Source: Bariatricus massiliensis (GTDB taxonomy: Bacteria > Bacillota > Clostridia > Lachnospirales > Lachnospiraceae). Taken from it: a stretch of DNA of 64,000 nt. The notes under the pieces are model-generated. The model was given only the letters and a program-made list of their open reading frames with translations, ran no database searches and was not told the origin of the DNA. A program made the position numbers and the translations under genes. Where the stretch lies: positions 374,986 to 438,985 of the forward strand of contig NZ_LT574838.1 of the NCBI RefSeq assembly GCF_900086725.1, in the 5' to 3' direction. Positions 44,350 through 51,774 of the stretch are shown here, one piece after another. The number at the start of each line of letters is the position of its first letter. Positions within the stretch are counted from its first letter, which is position 1.

Positions 44350-45552
44350 CTAATCTGCCTTTGCCAGCACTTCTATTACACTCGTCCTTCCCAGCATGAT
44401 AACCGCCACGAAGGTACCTGCCAGAAAACAGAAGAAAAATGCCGTAAATCCAATGGCCGACCATAGGAACTTCATCCTGACGATCCATACAGACAGTGCA
44501 GTGCCCAGCATTCCCCCCACAAGCTCAGAGACACCCTGCTCCAGCAGATAGATTCCTGTACAAGCCCGCTTCGCCACACCGAGAGACCTCATTGTCGCAT
44601 ATTCCTGCCTGCGCCCATTCGTCAGCAGATAGGCAGTGATAAAGCCCGTGCCTGCCAGAACAATACAGGTGACCGGCAGGAAATTTTTCATGGCACGGTA
44701 TCCCTCTTCCAAGCTTCCCGATGCTTTGATGAACGTCTCATCCCTCACGACGAGCGCATGTCCTTCCAGCGCCGGCTGTGCCTGTGAAACTACTTCCATA
44801 AAACCGATTTCTTTCATCTCCTCTTTGAAATCATTTAATTTCAGCGGATTTTTTACATGGAACCTACCCGAATCTACATAAAACTTTACACCTTGATTGT
44901 GATAACTTTCCCTCAGCGTTTCCATTGGCACGACTACCTGCGGCAGGGCAGCCTCCTCTGAACCTCCCGCCGCCTCTTCCTCCAGCGTCCCTGTTATTGT
45001 TAAGTCCACGCGCTCCAAAGGACGCGCATAAATATCAACGTGGTCCACCAATTCAAAATACTGCAAATCTAATGTAATCTTGTCTCCAGCCTTTAACTGA
45101 TGCTCCTCCATAAAATCTGTCCTCACAAGACATTCCTTGGCGTCGGATGAAAAAAATGACTCCGCATCCCCGGCGCTAAAGTGCAGCATCCTATCATGGA
45201 TTCCCGTAATCGCTTTCCATGTATTTGCGGCAAGTACAGAGCACTCCGCCCCATTCATCCCGCCGATGACAGATAATGTAAACCTCGGCTCCTTTACCTC
45301 CTTAGCTTTCATTACCCCCTCATAATATGCCTCTTTGATAAAGATACCCGATTCCCTTCCCCCCTGAAGATTGGTAATCGTCGCTTCCACCGGTATCTTC
45401 TCCGGAAGGCTCTCAAGCTGTTCTCGGCTTTTTGACAAATTGCCCAAATACAAATTCAAAAGCAGTACTGTCAAAATACAAATCAGAATATTTAAAACAC
45501 TTTTATGCCTATAACGCCATATGTTCGCAAACGCTGACCTCACATAAAACAT
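44350..45552 (-). CDS. FtsX-family ABC permease (small)
   Basis: A 400-residue permease with an N-terminal helix (about 15-35), an external domain and three C-terminal helices (from about residue 275). It is the first gene of the transporter unit. GGAGGGGGG precedes the ATG at 45552. Together with the 631-residue permease it gives an asymmetric pair, unlike the single long permease of the Bce module in this window. Confidence 0.86.
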   Translation of the reverse strand: MFYVRSAFANIWRYRHKSVLNILICILTVLLLNLYLGNLSKSREQLESLPEKIPVEATITNLQGGRESGIFIKEAYYEGVMKAKEVKEPRFTLSVIGGMNGAECSVLAANTWKAITGIHDRMLHFSAGDAESFFSSDAKECLVRTDFMEEHQLKAGDKITLDLQYFELVDHVDIYARPLERVDLTITGTLEEEAAGGSEEAALPQVVVPMETLRESYHNQGVKFYVDSGRFHVKNPLKLNDFKEEMKEIGFMEVVSQAQPALEGHALVVRDETFIKASGSLEEGYRAMKNFLPVTCIVLAGTGFITAYLLTNGRRQEYATMRSLGVAKRACTGIYLLEQGVSELVGGMLGTALSVWIVRMKFLWSAIGFTAFFFCFLAGTFVAVIMLGRTSVIEVLAKAD

Positions 45553-45653
45553 GACACTCCCCCCTCCAAACATCACTCTTATCCGTTATTACGAAATTCA
45601 AAGGGGATTTCTATCCAAAAGTTTAAAAATTTAGATTTATTTTAAGCCGGAAG

Positions 45654-45706
45654 CAAAAAGCAGAAGAGAAAGCACCCTTCACTCCATAGCACTTTCTCCT
45701 CTGCTT
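45654..45706 (-). terminator. Terminator after the unknown membrane protein
   Basis: On the minus strand GCAGA-GAGAAAG-GC pairs with GC-TTTCTC-TCTGC across a loop and is followed by TTTTTG, 12 bases after the stop. Confidence 0.85.
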
Positions 45707-45717
45707 TACCACATTGC

Positions 45718-46755
45718 TCAAAACATAAATCCTTCAACATTTTTTAAAATTCCAACTATCTTTTTAGCCCTTTCTTCTATCGTTCCATCCGTTGTAGTGA
45801 AATCATCTATTTCTTCGTAAGTTGAAACTATATGCTCCCACAAATCGTCACTCATTTCTTTCTTCGTGTCGTACCACCCCAATTCCACTTCCCGAATAGA
45901 GCATTTCAATCCTTTTATATAATGTCCCAACGCATCCACATATTGATTCTGCCAATTCTCATTTCCCATGTTCTTTTCTAACTCTCCAAGTTCAACCTCC
46001 GTGTTGCCTAAATCTTTTAAATTTGCAGCTACCTTACTTGAAATGTTCGCCTCTTTCCGCTTAACCTTAGATTGATATAAAGCATTATGCTGAACCGCCA
46101 AAGCATACCCCTCATCTACGGCATGAAGATATTGTTTATAATACTGATTCGCAAGTGCGGTCTCATCTTCATACGTTCTGTTATACATGCCATCCTCATC
46201 CTGATTTTCAAAATATTCCTTCAGAAGCTCTAATATATACTTGTCTTCCTCTTCCTCATTTATAGTTCCATCATAATATTTTGATATATCCTCTATAAAA
46301 ACATCGTCTTCCCACACAAAATCATTATCATTTCTTTTCGGAGTGACCATTTGTGCTTTATCTTCATCTTCCCTTTCTTGTTTTTTCTTATCTTCTTCAT
46401 TTGCTTCCGCATGCATGACATTCCATGCCGCTGCCCCCATTACCAAGCTCCCGTTTAGCAACATCAAAACTGCCGTCCACAGACAAAAAGAAGAAATAAG
46501 AATCCTGAATACGTCACTGAATTTACTGCACTTCAACAATGTCTTAATTTTTACCAATATTATCGTTCCCGATACCGCAATCGGCGCACCGGCTGCCCAT
46601 TTTATGAACTCCACAGCTTTTGTGTCTTTTATATAAAACGTAGAAGCCGCAATACACAACATAACAAAGACGGAAATAATTCCTGTAACAATGCGTCTTT
46701 TATAATCCTGTCTCGTAAGTTTACCCGATTGTCCCCCTTTCTTCTTTCTGCGCAT
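45718..46755 (-). CDS. Membrane protein of unknown function, paired with an XRE regulator
   Basis: A 345-residue protein I do not recognise. A basic N terminus (RRKKKGGQSGKLTRQDYKRR) is followed by three helices (about 22-42, 52-70 and 80-105) and then a hydrophilic, acidic region of about 240 residues with long helical stretches (ALAVQHNALYQSKVKRKEAN; LGNTEVELGELEKN). GGAGG lies 8 bases before the ATG at 46755. The XRE gene upstream is 38 bases away, so they form an operon ended by a terminator. A sensor or stress role is possible, but nothing in the sequence proves it. Confidence 0.65.
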   Translation of the reverse strand: MRRKKKGGQSGKLTRQDYKRRIVTGIISVFVMLCIAASTFYIKDTKAVEFIKWAAGAPIAVSGTIILVKIKTLLKCSKFSDVFRILISSFCLWTAVLMLLNGSLVMGAAAWNVMHAEANEEDKKKQEREDEDKAQMVTPKRNDNDFVWEDDVFIEDISKYYDGTINEEEEDKYILELLKEYFENQDEDGMYNRTYEDETALANQYYKQYLHAVDEGYALAVQHNALYQSKVKRKEANISSKVAANLKDLGNTEVELGELEKNMGNENWQNQYVDALGHYIKGLKCSIREVELGWYDTKKEMSDDLWEHIVSTYEEIDDFTTTDGTIEERAKKIVGILKNVEGFMF

Positions 46756-46793
46756 TGCTACTACCTCCACCCATATCTTTCACATACCCTCAT

Positions 46794-47402
46794 CTATAAC
46801 CCAAGCAATTCTCTTTTAAATTCCTTCACTCTTGTGCTGTTCCACTTTTTAAAGAGCACGGCATCCACATATTTCAACGTTCTGCAAAGGAAATCCTGCC
46901 GTCCATTTTCTTCCTCTGCATCTCCTCCTTCAACCAGCAAATATAAATGCATTTCAAGATTATTTATATTTCCGCCGTCTTCCTCATAGAAAACAGTCAG
47001 TAATATCGTACCGCTCCCCCAATCAGCCTTGTACGCTTTACATATCTGGCCGCTCCCGCATCTAAAACTTACCGCCGCTTTTTCAAATTGTATCTTTTCC
47101 TCAGGAGCTATCTGTTTCCATATTAGTTGCTTATTCTCCGTAATGTCATATATCTTTTCAAATATGCCCTTCTCTTCCAGGTTGGAATCCTCAGCGGCCC
47201 TGACAGTCCCCAATAACTCATCCAAGCTCACTTCCAGCTGGCTTGCCACAGTGAAAATCTTATCAATAGACGGACTTACTTTCGCCCATCTGCCTATGAC
47301 TCCGTTACTCCATCCAAGTTCTCTCTCCAGACCAGATATCGTAATTCCCCGTTTTTTGCATATCTTTTTTATTTGTTCTGAAACATTAATGTCTGTATAC
47401 AT
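46794..47402 (-). CDS. XRE-type regulator with an unrecognised C-terminal domain
   Basis: A 202-residue protein with an N-terminal helix-turn-helix (about 7-62; CKKRGITISGLERELGWSNG). The remaining 130 residues, including ICKAYKADWGSGTILLTVFY and a C-terminal KKWNSTRVKEFKREL, form a domain I do not recognise, perhaps a ligand or partner-binding module. AAGGGGAAA precedes the ATG. It probably regulates itself and the membrane protein gene through the palindrome in its promoter. Confidence 0.78.
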   Translation of the reverse strand: MYTDINVSEQIKKICKKRGITISGLERELGWSNGVIGRWAKVSPSIDKIFTVASQLEVSLDELLGTVRAAEDSNLEEKGIFEKIYDITENKQLIWKQIAPEEKIQFEKAAVSFRCGSGQICKAYKADWGSGTILLTVFYEEDGGNINNLEMHLYLLVEGGDAEEENGRQDFLCRTLKYVDAVLFKKWNSTRVKEFKRELLGL

Positions 47403-47449
47403 TCTACATTTCCCCTTATGCTATATGCATATTTGCCTATTTTCTTTAG

Positions 47450-47490
47450 ACATATATGTAGAATTATATCATAAGCAAATACTATTTCAA
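47450..47490 (-). promoter_or_regulatory. Promoter of the XRE/membrane protein operon with a palindrome
   Basis: TTGAAA (47490-47485) and TATAAT (47468-47463) are 16 bases apart on the minus strand. A palindrome ACATATATGT (47450-47459) lies at the expected transcription start and sits within a longer imperfect repeat (TAGACATA/TATGTAGA), a likely operator for the XRE protein. Confidence 0.75.
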
Positions 47491-47603
47491 GTATATATCA
47501 TCAATATTTGGCACGAAATGATTTTTTACTGATTTCACATGTTTTTTACATGTAAATCAAGACATTTTTCTACATAATTAGATATTTTTAGACTTTATAT
47601 ATT

Positions 47604-47655
47604 AAAAAAAGACAGGAATCTCAACCAGATAATAATCTGGATTGAGATTCCTGTC
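47604..47655 (-). terminator. Terminator after the orphan HigA-like gene
   Basis: GACAGGAATCTCAA and CCAGAT pair with ATCTGG and TTGAGATTCCTGTC, a stem of about 20 base pairs with one mismatch, followed by TTTTTTT on the minus strand. Confidence 0.92.
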
Positions 47656-47720
47656 TTATAAATTACTATGATAAATAAACATATTTGTTAAACTACGATA
47701 TAAATAGCGTATACTGCGTA

Positions 47721-48014
47721 TTACGGCCTTTTTTTAGATTCTGGCACAAATTCTAACTTCAATCTCATGCCCAATCCTTTTGCCAGCCGCTTCATCATAT
47801 CCAGACTAGGATTCCTGCTTCCGTTCTCAATTCGGCTGATATCCGCCTGTGTAATCCCGGTTCTTTCCGATAATTCCTTTTGCGTGATATTCTGTTCCTT
47901 CCTCGCCTTAATCATAGTCCGGATAATATCAAATTCCGGTTCGAGAGCATCATACTCTGCTTTCACTTCTGGATCCTGTAACAACGTTTGCTTGAATTGA
48001 CCGTATTCATTCAT
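47721..48014 (-). CDS. HigA-like antitoxin (XRE family), without its toxin
   Basis: A 97-residue protein with an acidic N terminus (LLQDPEVKAEYDALEPEFD), typical of HigA antitoxins paired with RelE/Gp49-type HigB toxins, and a helix-turn-helix (about 38-85; NITQKELSERTGITQADISR). AGGAGA precedes the ATG. In intact loci higB lies just upstream; here only its last third remains. The antitoxin is complete and has a promoter with an operator, so it may persist as an orphan regulator. Confidence 0.85.
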   Translation of the reverse strand: MNEYGQFKQTLLQDPEVKAEYDALEPEFDIIRTMIKARKEQNITQKELSERTGITQADISRIENGSRNPSLDMMKRLAKGLGMRLKLEFVPESKKRP

Positions 48015-48029
48015 TCTATATATCTCCTC

Positions 48030-48128
48030 TCATAATCCAAACGGTATTTTATCAGTTCCTTGCTTTGCTCTGATTTCATAAATACCCTCACCCAAAGATT
48101 CTGAATACGAAAGACTAGCTAATGGCCC
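48030..48128 (-). pseudogene. Fragment of a HigB/Gp49-like toxin gene
   Basis: Reading the minus strand from 48128 gives a 32-codon frame beginning GPLASLSYSESLGEGIYEIR and continuing with AKQGTDK before a stop at 48030. This matches the middle of HigB/RelE toxins (LG-G-YE-R-KQG), but the first half is absent, there is no start codon, and the reading frame ends early. It lies 15 bases before the HigA-like gene, the correct place for higB. Confidence 0.72.
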
Positions 48129-48150
48129 ATATACCTCTCAATATATATTC

Positions 48151-48179
48151 ATCATATGTTGTATTCAACATATTGTCAA
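48151..48179 (-). promoter_or_regulatory. Promoter and palindromic operator of the decayed HigBA locus
   Basis: TTGACA (48179-48174) and TATGAT (48156-48151) are 17 bases apart on the minus strand. The whole spacer is a perfect inverted repeat, ATATGTTG and CAACATAT around four bases (48154-48173), which is the expected form of a HigA operator. Binding here would block polymerase. Confidence 0.85.
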
Positions 48180-48219
48180 TGTCTTTTAACAATGGCTTAA
48201 TAAAATTTATCTAAATCAC

Positions 48220-48264
48220 AGGAGCCGCAGACCAGCACATTGTCTGGGTTGCGGCTCCTTTTGT
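48220..48264. terminator. Hairpin after leuD
   Basis: AGGAGCCGCA pairs perfectly with TGCGGCTCCT, with an inner CAGAC/GTCTG stem. The T-run is better on the plus strand (TTTT) than on the minus strand, where leuD ends 22 bases before it. It probably still ends the leuCD message. Confidence 0.6.
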
Positions 48265-48285
48265 CAAATCTCTCTTTTTGACTTT

Positions 48286-48777
48286 TTATTTTTTCTTACT
48301 ATTTGTATAATTCACCAGACCGCCCGCTTTGATGAGCTTCTGCATGAATTCTGGGAACGGCTGTCCCTGAAACTCTGTTCCCTTCGTGCGGTTATAAATC
48401 TTTCCGCTGTCAAAGTCAACTTCTACCTCATCTCCTGCCTCGATTCCTCTTGCCGCTTCCGGACACTCGATAATCGGTAGTCCGATATTGATTGCATTGC
48501 GGTAGAAAATTCTTGCAAAGGTCTCGGCAATGACGCAGCTTACGCCCGCCGTCTTGAGGCAGAGCGGCGCGTGTTCTCTGGAAGAGCCGCATCCAAAGTT
48601 CTTGTTGGCTACAATCATGTCGCCCGGCTGTACTTTCGTGGCAAATTCCGGATCAATATCCACCATCGCATGGCTTGCCAGCTCCTGCGCGTCGAAGGAA
48701 TTCAGATATCTTGCCGGGATGATTACATCGGTATCAACATTGTCACCATATTTAAACACATGTCCCATCGCTTTCAT
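48286..48777 (-). CDS. leuD: 3-isopropylmalate dehydratase small subunit
   Basis: A 163-residue small subunit of the leucine-pathway isomerase, forming the swivelling domain over the Fe-S site. The conserved segment NKNFGCGSSREHAPLCLK is present. This short form is the clostridial/archaeal type. Its ATG shares one base with the leuC stop (TAATG). Confidence 0.95.
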   Translation of the reverse strand: MKAMGHVFKYGDNVDTDVIIPARYLNSFDAQELASHAMVDIDPEFATKVQPGDMIVANKNFGCGSSREHAPLCLKTAGVSCVIAETFARIFYRNAINIGLPIIECPEAARGIEAGDEVEVDFDSGKIYNRTKGTEFQGQPFPEFMQKLIKAGGLVNYTNSKKK

Positions 48778-50051
48778 TACTTGTCACCTACTTTCTCAGG
48801 ATTGGCTATGCAGCCTGCAATGGCGCTTGCGGCCGCCACCTCCGGGGATGCCAGATATATGAGAGAATCCACATGTCCCATTCTTCCCACGAAGTTCCGG
48901 TTGGTCGTAGACACGCACTTCTCGCCTGCCGCCATAACTCCCATATGTCCGCCCATGCATGGCCCGCAGCTCGGCGTATTGAACGCACATCCAGCGTCAA
49001 TAAAAATGTCGACCAGCCCTTCTTTGATACATTCTTTGTAAATCTTCTGAGTCGCCGGCACCACCATGACACGCACATCCGGGTGTACCGTATGTCCCTT
49101 CAGTATGGCCGCGGCCCTTCTCAGGTCGGATATTCTTCCGTTGGTGCAGGAGCCGATTACAACCTGATCGATCTTAATGGGCTCCATAGCCTCTATCTCG
49201 TCAATCGTCTTGGCATTGCCCGGCAGATGCGGGAATGCCACCGTCGGACGTACCTCCGCCAGATTGATTTCTATCACTTCGTCATATTCGGCGTCTTCGT
49301 CCGCCTCATATATCTGATAAGACTTCTGGGTATGCTCCTTCATGTATGTCTCAGCCTGTTCGTCGACCGGGAAGATACCGTTCTTCGCCCCCGCCTCGAT
49401 GGCCATATTCGCCATCGTGAAGCGGTCGTCCATGGTCAGGTTCGCGATTCCATCCCCCACGAACTCCATCGATTTATACAGAGCGCCGTCCACGCCAATC
49501 TTACCGATGATATGCAGTATCACGTCTTTTCCACTTACATACGGTCCCGGCTTGCCTGTCAACACAAACTTGACTGCAGAGGGCACCTTGAACCAAAGTT
49601 CTCCCGTGGCCATCCCCGTCGCAATATCCGTCGTCCCCACACCCGTGGAAAATGCGCCCAGCGCGCCATATGTACATGTATGGGAGTCTGCGCCGATAAT
49701 ACATTCCCCGGCTGCCACAACCCCTGCCTCCGGCAGAATCGCATGCTCTACGCCTGATTTCCCCTGCTCAAAGTACCACTTAAGTCCCTGTTCCTTTGCA
49801 AACTCCCGAATTGCTTTTGAGTTCTCCGCGGACTTAATATCTTTATTCGGTGTAAAATGGTCAGGCACCAGCACTACCTTCTCCTTGTCGTATACCTTGT
49901 CTGCCATCTGACTAAAAATCGGCAGTGCCATAGGTCCGGTAATATCATTTGCCATAACTACATCCAGCTTTGCTTCAATCAACTGTCCCGCTTCTACAGA
50001 CTCTAACCCTGCATGCGCGGCAAGAATTTTCTGCGTCATCGTCATTCCCAT
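48777..50051 (-). CDS. leuC: 3-isopropylmalate dehydratase large subunit
   Basis: A 424-residue aconitase-family subunit that holds the [4Fe-4S] cluster. Ligands are Cys302 (GSCTNGR) and Cys362 and Cys365 (SCGPCMGG). GADSHTCTYGALGAF is another family motif. The ATG at 50051 has AAGGAGG 8 bases upstream; an earlier start would overlap the surface-protein gene. The short form matches the leuD beside it. No leuA or leuB is in the window. Confidence 0.96.
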   Translation of the reverse strand: MGMTMTQKILAAHAGLESVEAGQLIEAKLDVVMANDITGPMALPIFSQMADKVYDKEKVVLVPDHFTPNKDIKSAENSKAIREFAKEQGLKWYFEQGKSGVEHAILPEAGVVAAGECIIGADSHTCTYGALGAFSTGVGTTDIATGMATGELWFKVPSAVKFVLTGKPGPYVSGKDVILHIIGKIGVDGALYKSMEFVGDGIANLTMDDRFTMANMAIEAGAKNGIFPVDEQAETYMKEHTQKSYQIYEADEDAEYDEVIEINLAEVRPTVAFPHLPGNAKTIDEIEAMEPIKIDQVVIGSCTNGRISDLRRAAAILKGHTVHPDVRVMVVPATQKIYKECIKEGLVDIFIDAGCAFNTPSCGPCMGGHMGVMAAGEKCVSTTNRNFVGRMGHVDSLIYLASPEVAAASAIAGCIANPEKVGDK

Positions 50052-50076
50052 GATGAAATCCTCCTTCATACTGCGT

Positions 50077-51663
50077 TTACTTTCTGTGTGATATTCTACC
50101 ATATTTCGCGATCACAGCGCAAGAAAGAATCAGACAGAGGATAAGAACTATCAAGTTTGCGTTATCTCCGGTGGGGACTGACTCTGTTTTTACCGTCTTT
50201 TCCGGCTTCGGCTCATCAGGCGCCGGCTCCTTTGGCTTTTCAATCTCCACCTCCTCATCGTCAGACTCTTCGGGAGCGTTGCTGCCTCTTACCTTGGCGG
50301 TATTTTCTACCACTTCCATCTCATCGGAGATGACCAGAACCTGATATTCCACATAAAGCCTGTGCCCGTTTTCCACATATTCCAGAAAATCAAGCCCCTT
50401 ACCGCCCGCAATATGAAAATCATTTCCCTGCACGGTAATCTCTGCATCCTGTATCACTTTCTTATCCTGATCAAGCAGGACGACAGAATTCTTCTGAAGT
50501 TTCACGCCTTCCGTGAGGATACTGTCCTCAATCACCAGATTCTTTGCCACCGCCTTTGGAATCTCCTGCGTAATCTCCAGATTATAAGTTATGAGCTCCC
50601 CCTTCTTATAAACTTTAGTCTCTCTGTCCGCATTTTTCACAATTCGAAGCTTAGGCGCCGGAAGCCAGCTTACCGCCAAAGATACCGGGACTGTCTGGGC
50701 GGGATAGAGCACTCCCATCCCCATATCCTGTTTATCCCCTCCGGTCTTAACAATAAGTGTAGCCCAGCTGTTGGTGATGGTACCGTACATCTCCCCGCTT
50801 TCGTATGTCTGGCCATTCAGCTCCGCCGCATCTGCCTTAAAATAGAAAGAATCCCCTCCATTGATAATTCCCCGCTCCATGCTCTCAGTTTTCTTCGTCT
50901 CATTGACAAGGACCATCCCTTCGGCCAGCGGTATCTCAATTTGGTTTCTGGCATCGCCGGCCAATGTCTGTCTCCGCGTCCTCTGCACGCCAAGACTGTT
51001 GTCAAAGTAGGCCTCCACAGACGGCGCGGCAATCGAAAGTCCGGGGTCGGGGACTCCCGCCTCCCCCTCCAGCCGTCTGATTGTTTCCGATATATAATTC
51101 TGCCACCAAGGCACCCAAGAGGTATCCTTTACTTCCCGATCCAGCGTATTGGCCGCGTCATAAATGTAACTCAGCACAAGGTGGGAGCGCAGGTATGCCC
51201 GTTCTGTATCCTGCGGGCAGTCCGGCACCCACAGTTCTGCCCGGTATCCCGGATTGCCATACGCATAATACATGGCCTTGCTCAAAAAAGAGTCCCTTGC
51301 ATCCAGTTCCTGTTGAATCTCATAGACTGCATCCGCCGGTGTATCCTTGGAAGACTGCAGGCAGTAACCGATACCGCCATTGATGGTGAACCCTGTGTAG
51401 TAGATCCCATCTAGTTTTCTTCCTTCGGTGGCTGTGATTTCAGCCGATTCCACCCCGGAACTCTGCCCTATCGCCCGGACCGTGCCGCTCCACGCTTCCT
51501 GCTGCCGTTCAGGCTCCTGCATATCTTCTGTTTCCACGCTGCTTTCTTCTGTGGTTATTTCCGCTGATTCTGCGCAGACTGCCGCCATGCCGTTCGTACA
51601 CAGGCACAGCGCCAAGCTGATAATGATTATGGTCTTTCTCCATAATTTTGAATTGTATTTCAT
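50077..51663 (-). CDS. Wall-anchored surface protein with a thioester-domain-like N terminus
   Basis: A 528-residue exported protein. A signal peptide (about 1-31, ending AAVCA) is followed by a region resembling thioester adhesin domains: GFTINGGIGYCLQS with Cys101, and AYLRSHLVLSYIYD about 60 residues later, where true thioester domains carry Gln in TQ-A-W and here His161 is found. A DUF11/Cna-like repeat (LITYNLEITQEI) follows at about 350-460, then a Glu/Pro-rich stalk and a C-terminal sorting signal SVPTGDN, a helix and basic RISHRK. It should be a sortase-anchored adhesin. leuC follows after 25 bases with no terminator. Confidence 0.78.
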   Translation of the reverse strand: MKYNSKLWRKTIIIISLALCLCTNGMAAVCAESAEITTEESSVETEDMQEPERQQEAWSGTVRAIGQSSGVESAEITATEGRKLDGIYYTGFTINGGIGYCLQSSKDTPADAVYEIQQELDARDSFLSKAMYYAYGNPGYRAELWVPDCPQDTERAYLRSHLVLSYIYDAANTLDREVKDTSWVPWWQNYISETIRRLEGEAGVPDPGLSIAAPSVEAYFDNSLGVQRTRRQTLAGDARNQIEIPLAEGMVLVNETKKTESMERGIINGGDSFYFKADAAELNGQTYESGEMYGTITNSWATLIVKTGGDKQDMGMGVLYPAQTVPVSLAVSWLPAPKLRIVKNADRETKVYKKGELITYNLEITQEIPKAVAKNLVIEDSILTEGVKLQKNSVVLLDQDKKVIQDAEITVQGNDFHIAGGKGLDFLEYVENGHRLYVEYQVLVISDEMEVVENTAKVRGSNAPEESDDEEVEIEKPKEPAPDEPKPEKTVKTESVPTGDNANLIVLILCLILSCAVIAKYGRISHRK

Positions 51664-51713
51664 AAGGTATTCTCCTCTCGCTATCTCACTTGCGAAAGAG
51701 AATACATAAGACG

Positions 51714-51751
51714 AGTACCCATATCATAAGATACGGGTACTTAAATGTCAA
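51714..51751 (-). promoter_or_regulatory. Promoter of the surface-protein gene with an inverted repeat
   Basis: TTGACA (51751-51746) and TATGAT (51728-51723) are 17 bases apart on the minus strand. An inverted repeat with 12-base arms and one mismatch (51714-51725 and 51730-51741; AGTACCC and GGGTACT at the outer ends) covers the -10 box and most of the spacer. It looks like a repressor operator, or a protein-independent hairpin; no regulator is adjacent. Confidence 0.85.
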
Positions 51752-51774
51752 TTCCTTAAAACCTTATTTTTTTC

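Noticed and set aside
48873..49757. A 294-codon plus-strand frame over leuC
   Set aside because: It is antisense to a complete leuC and has no recognisable domain.
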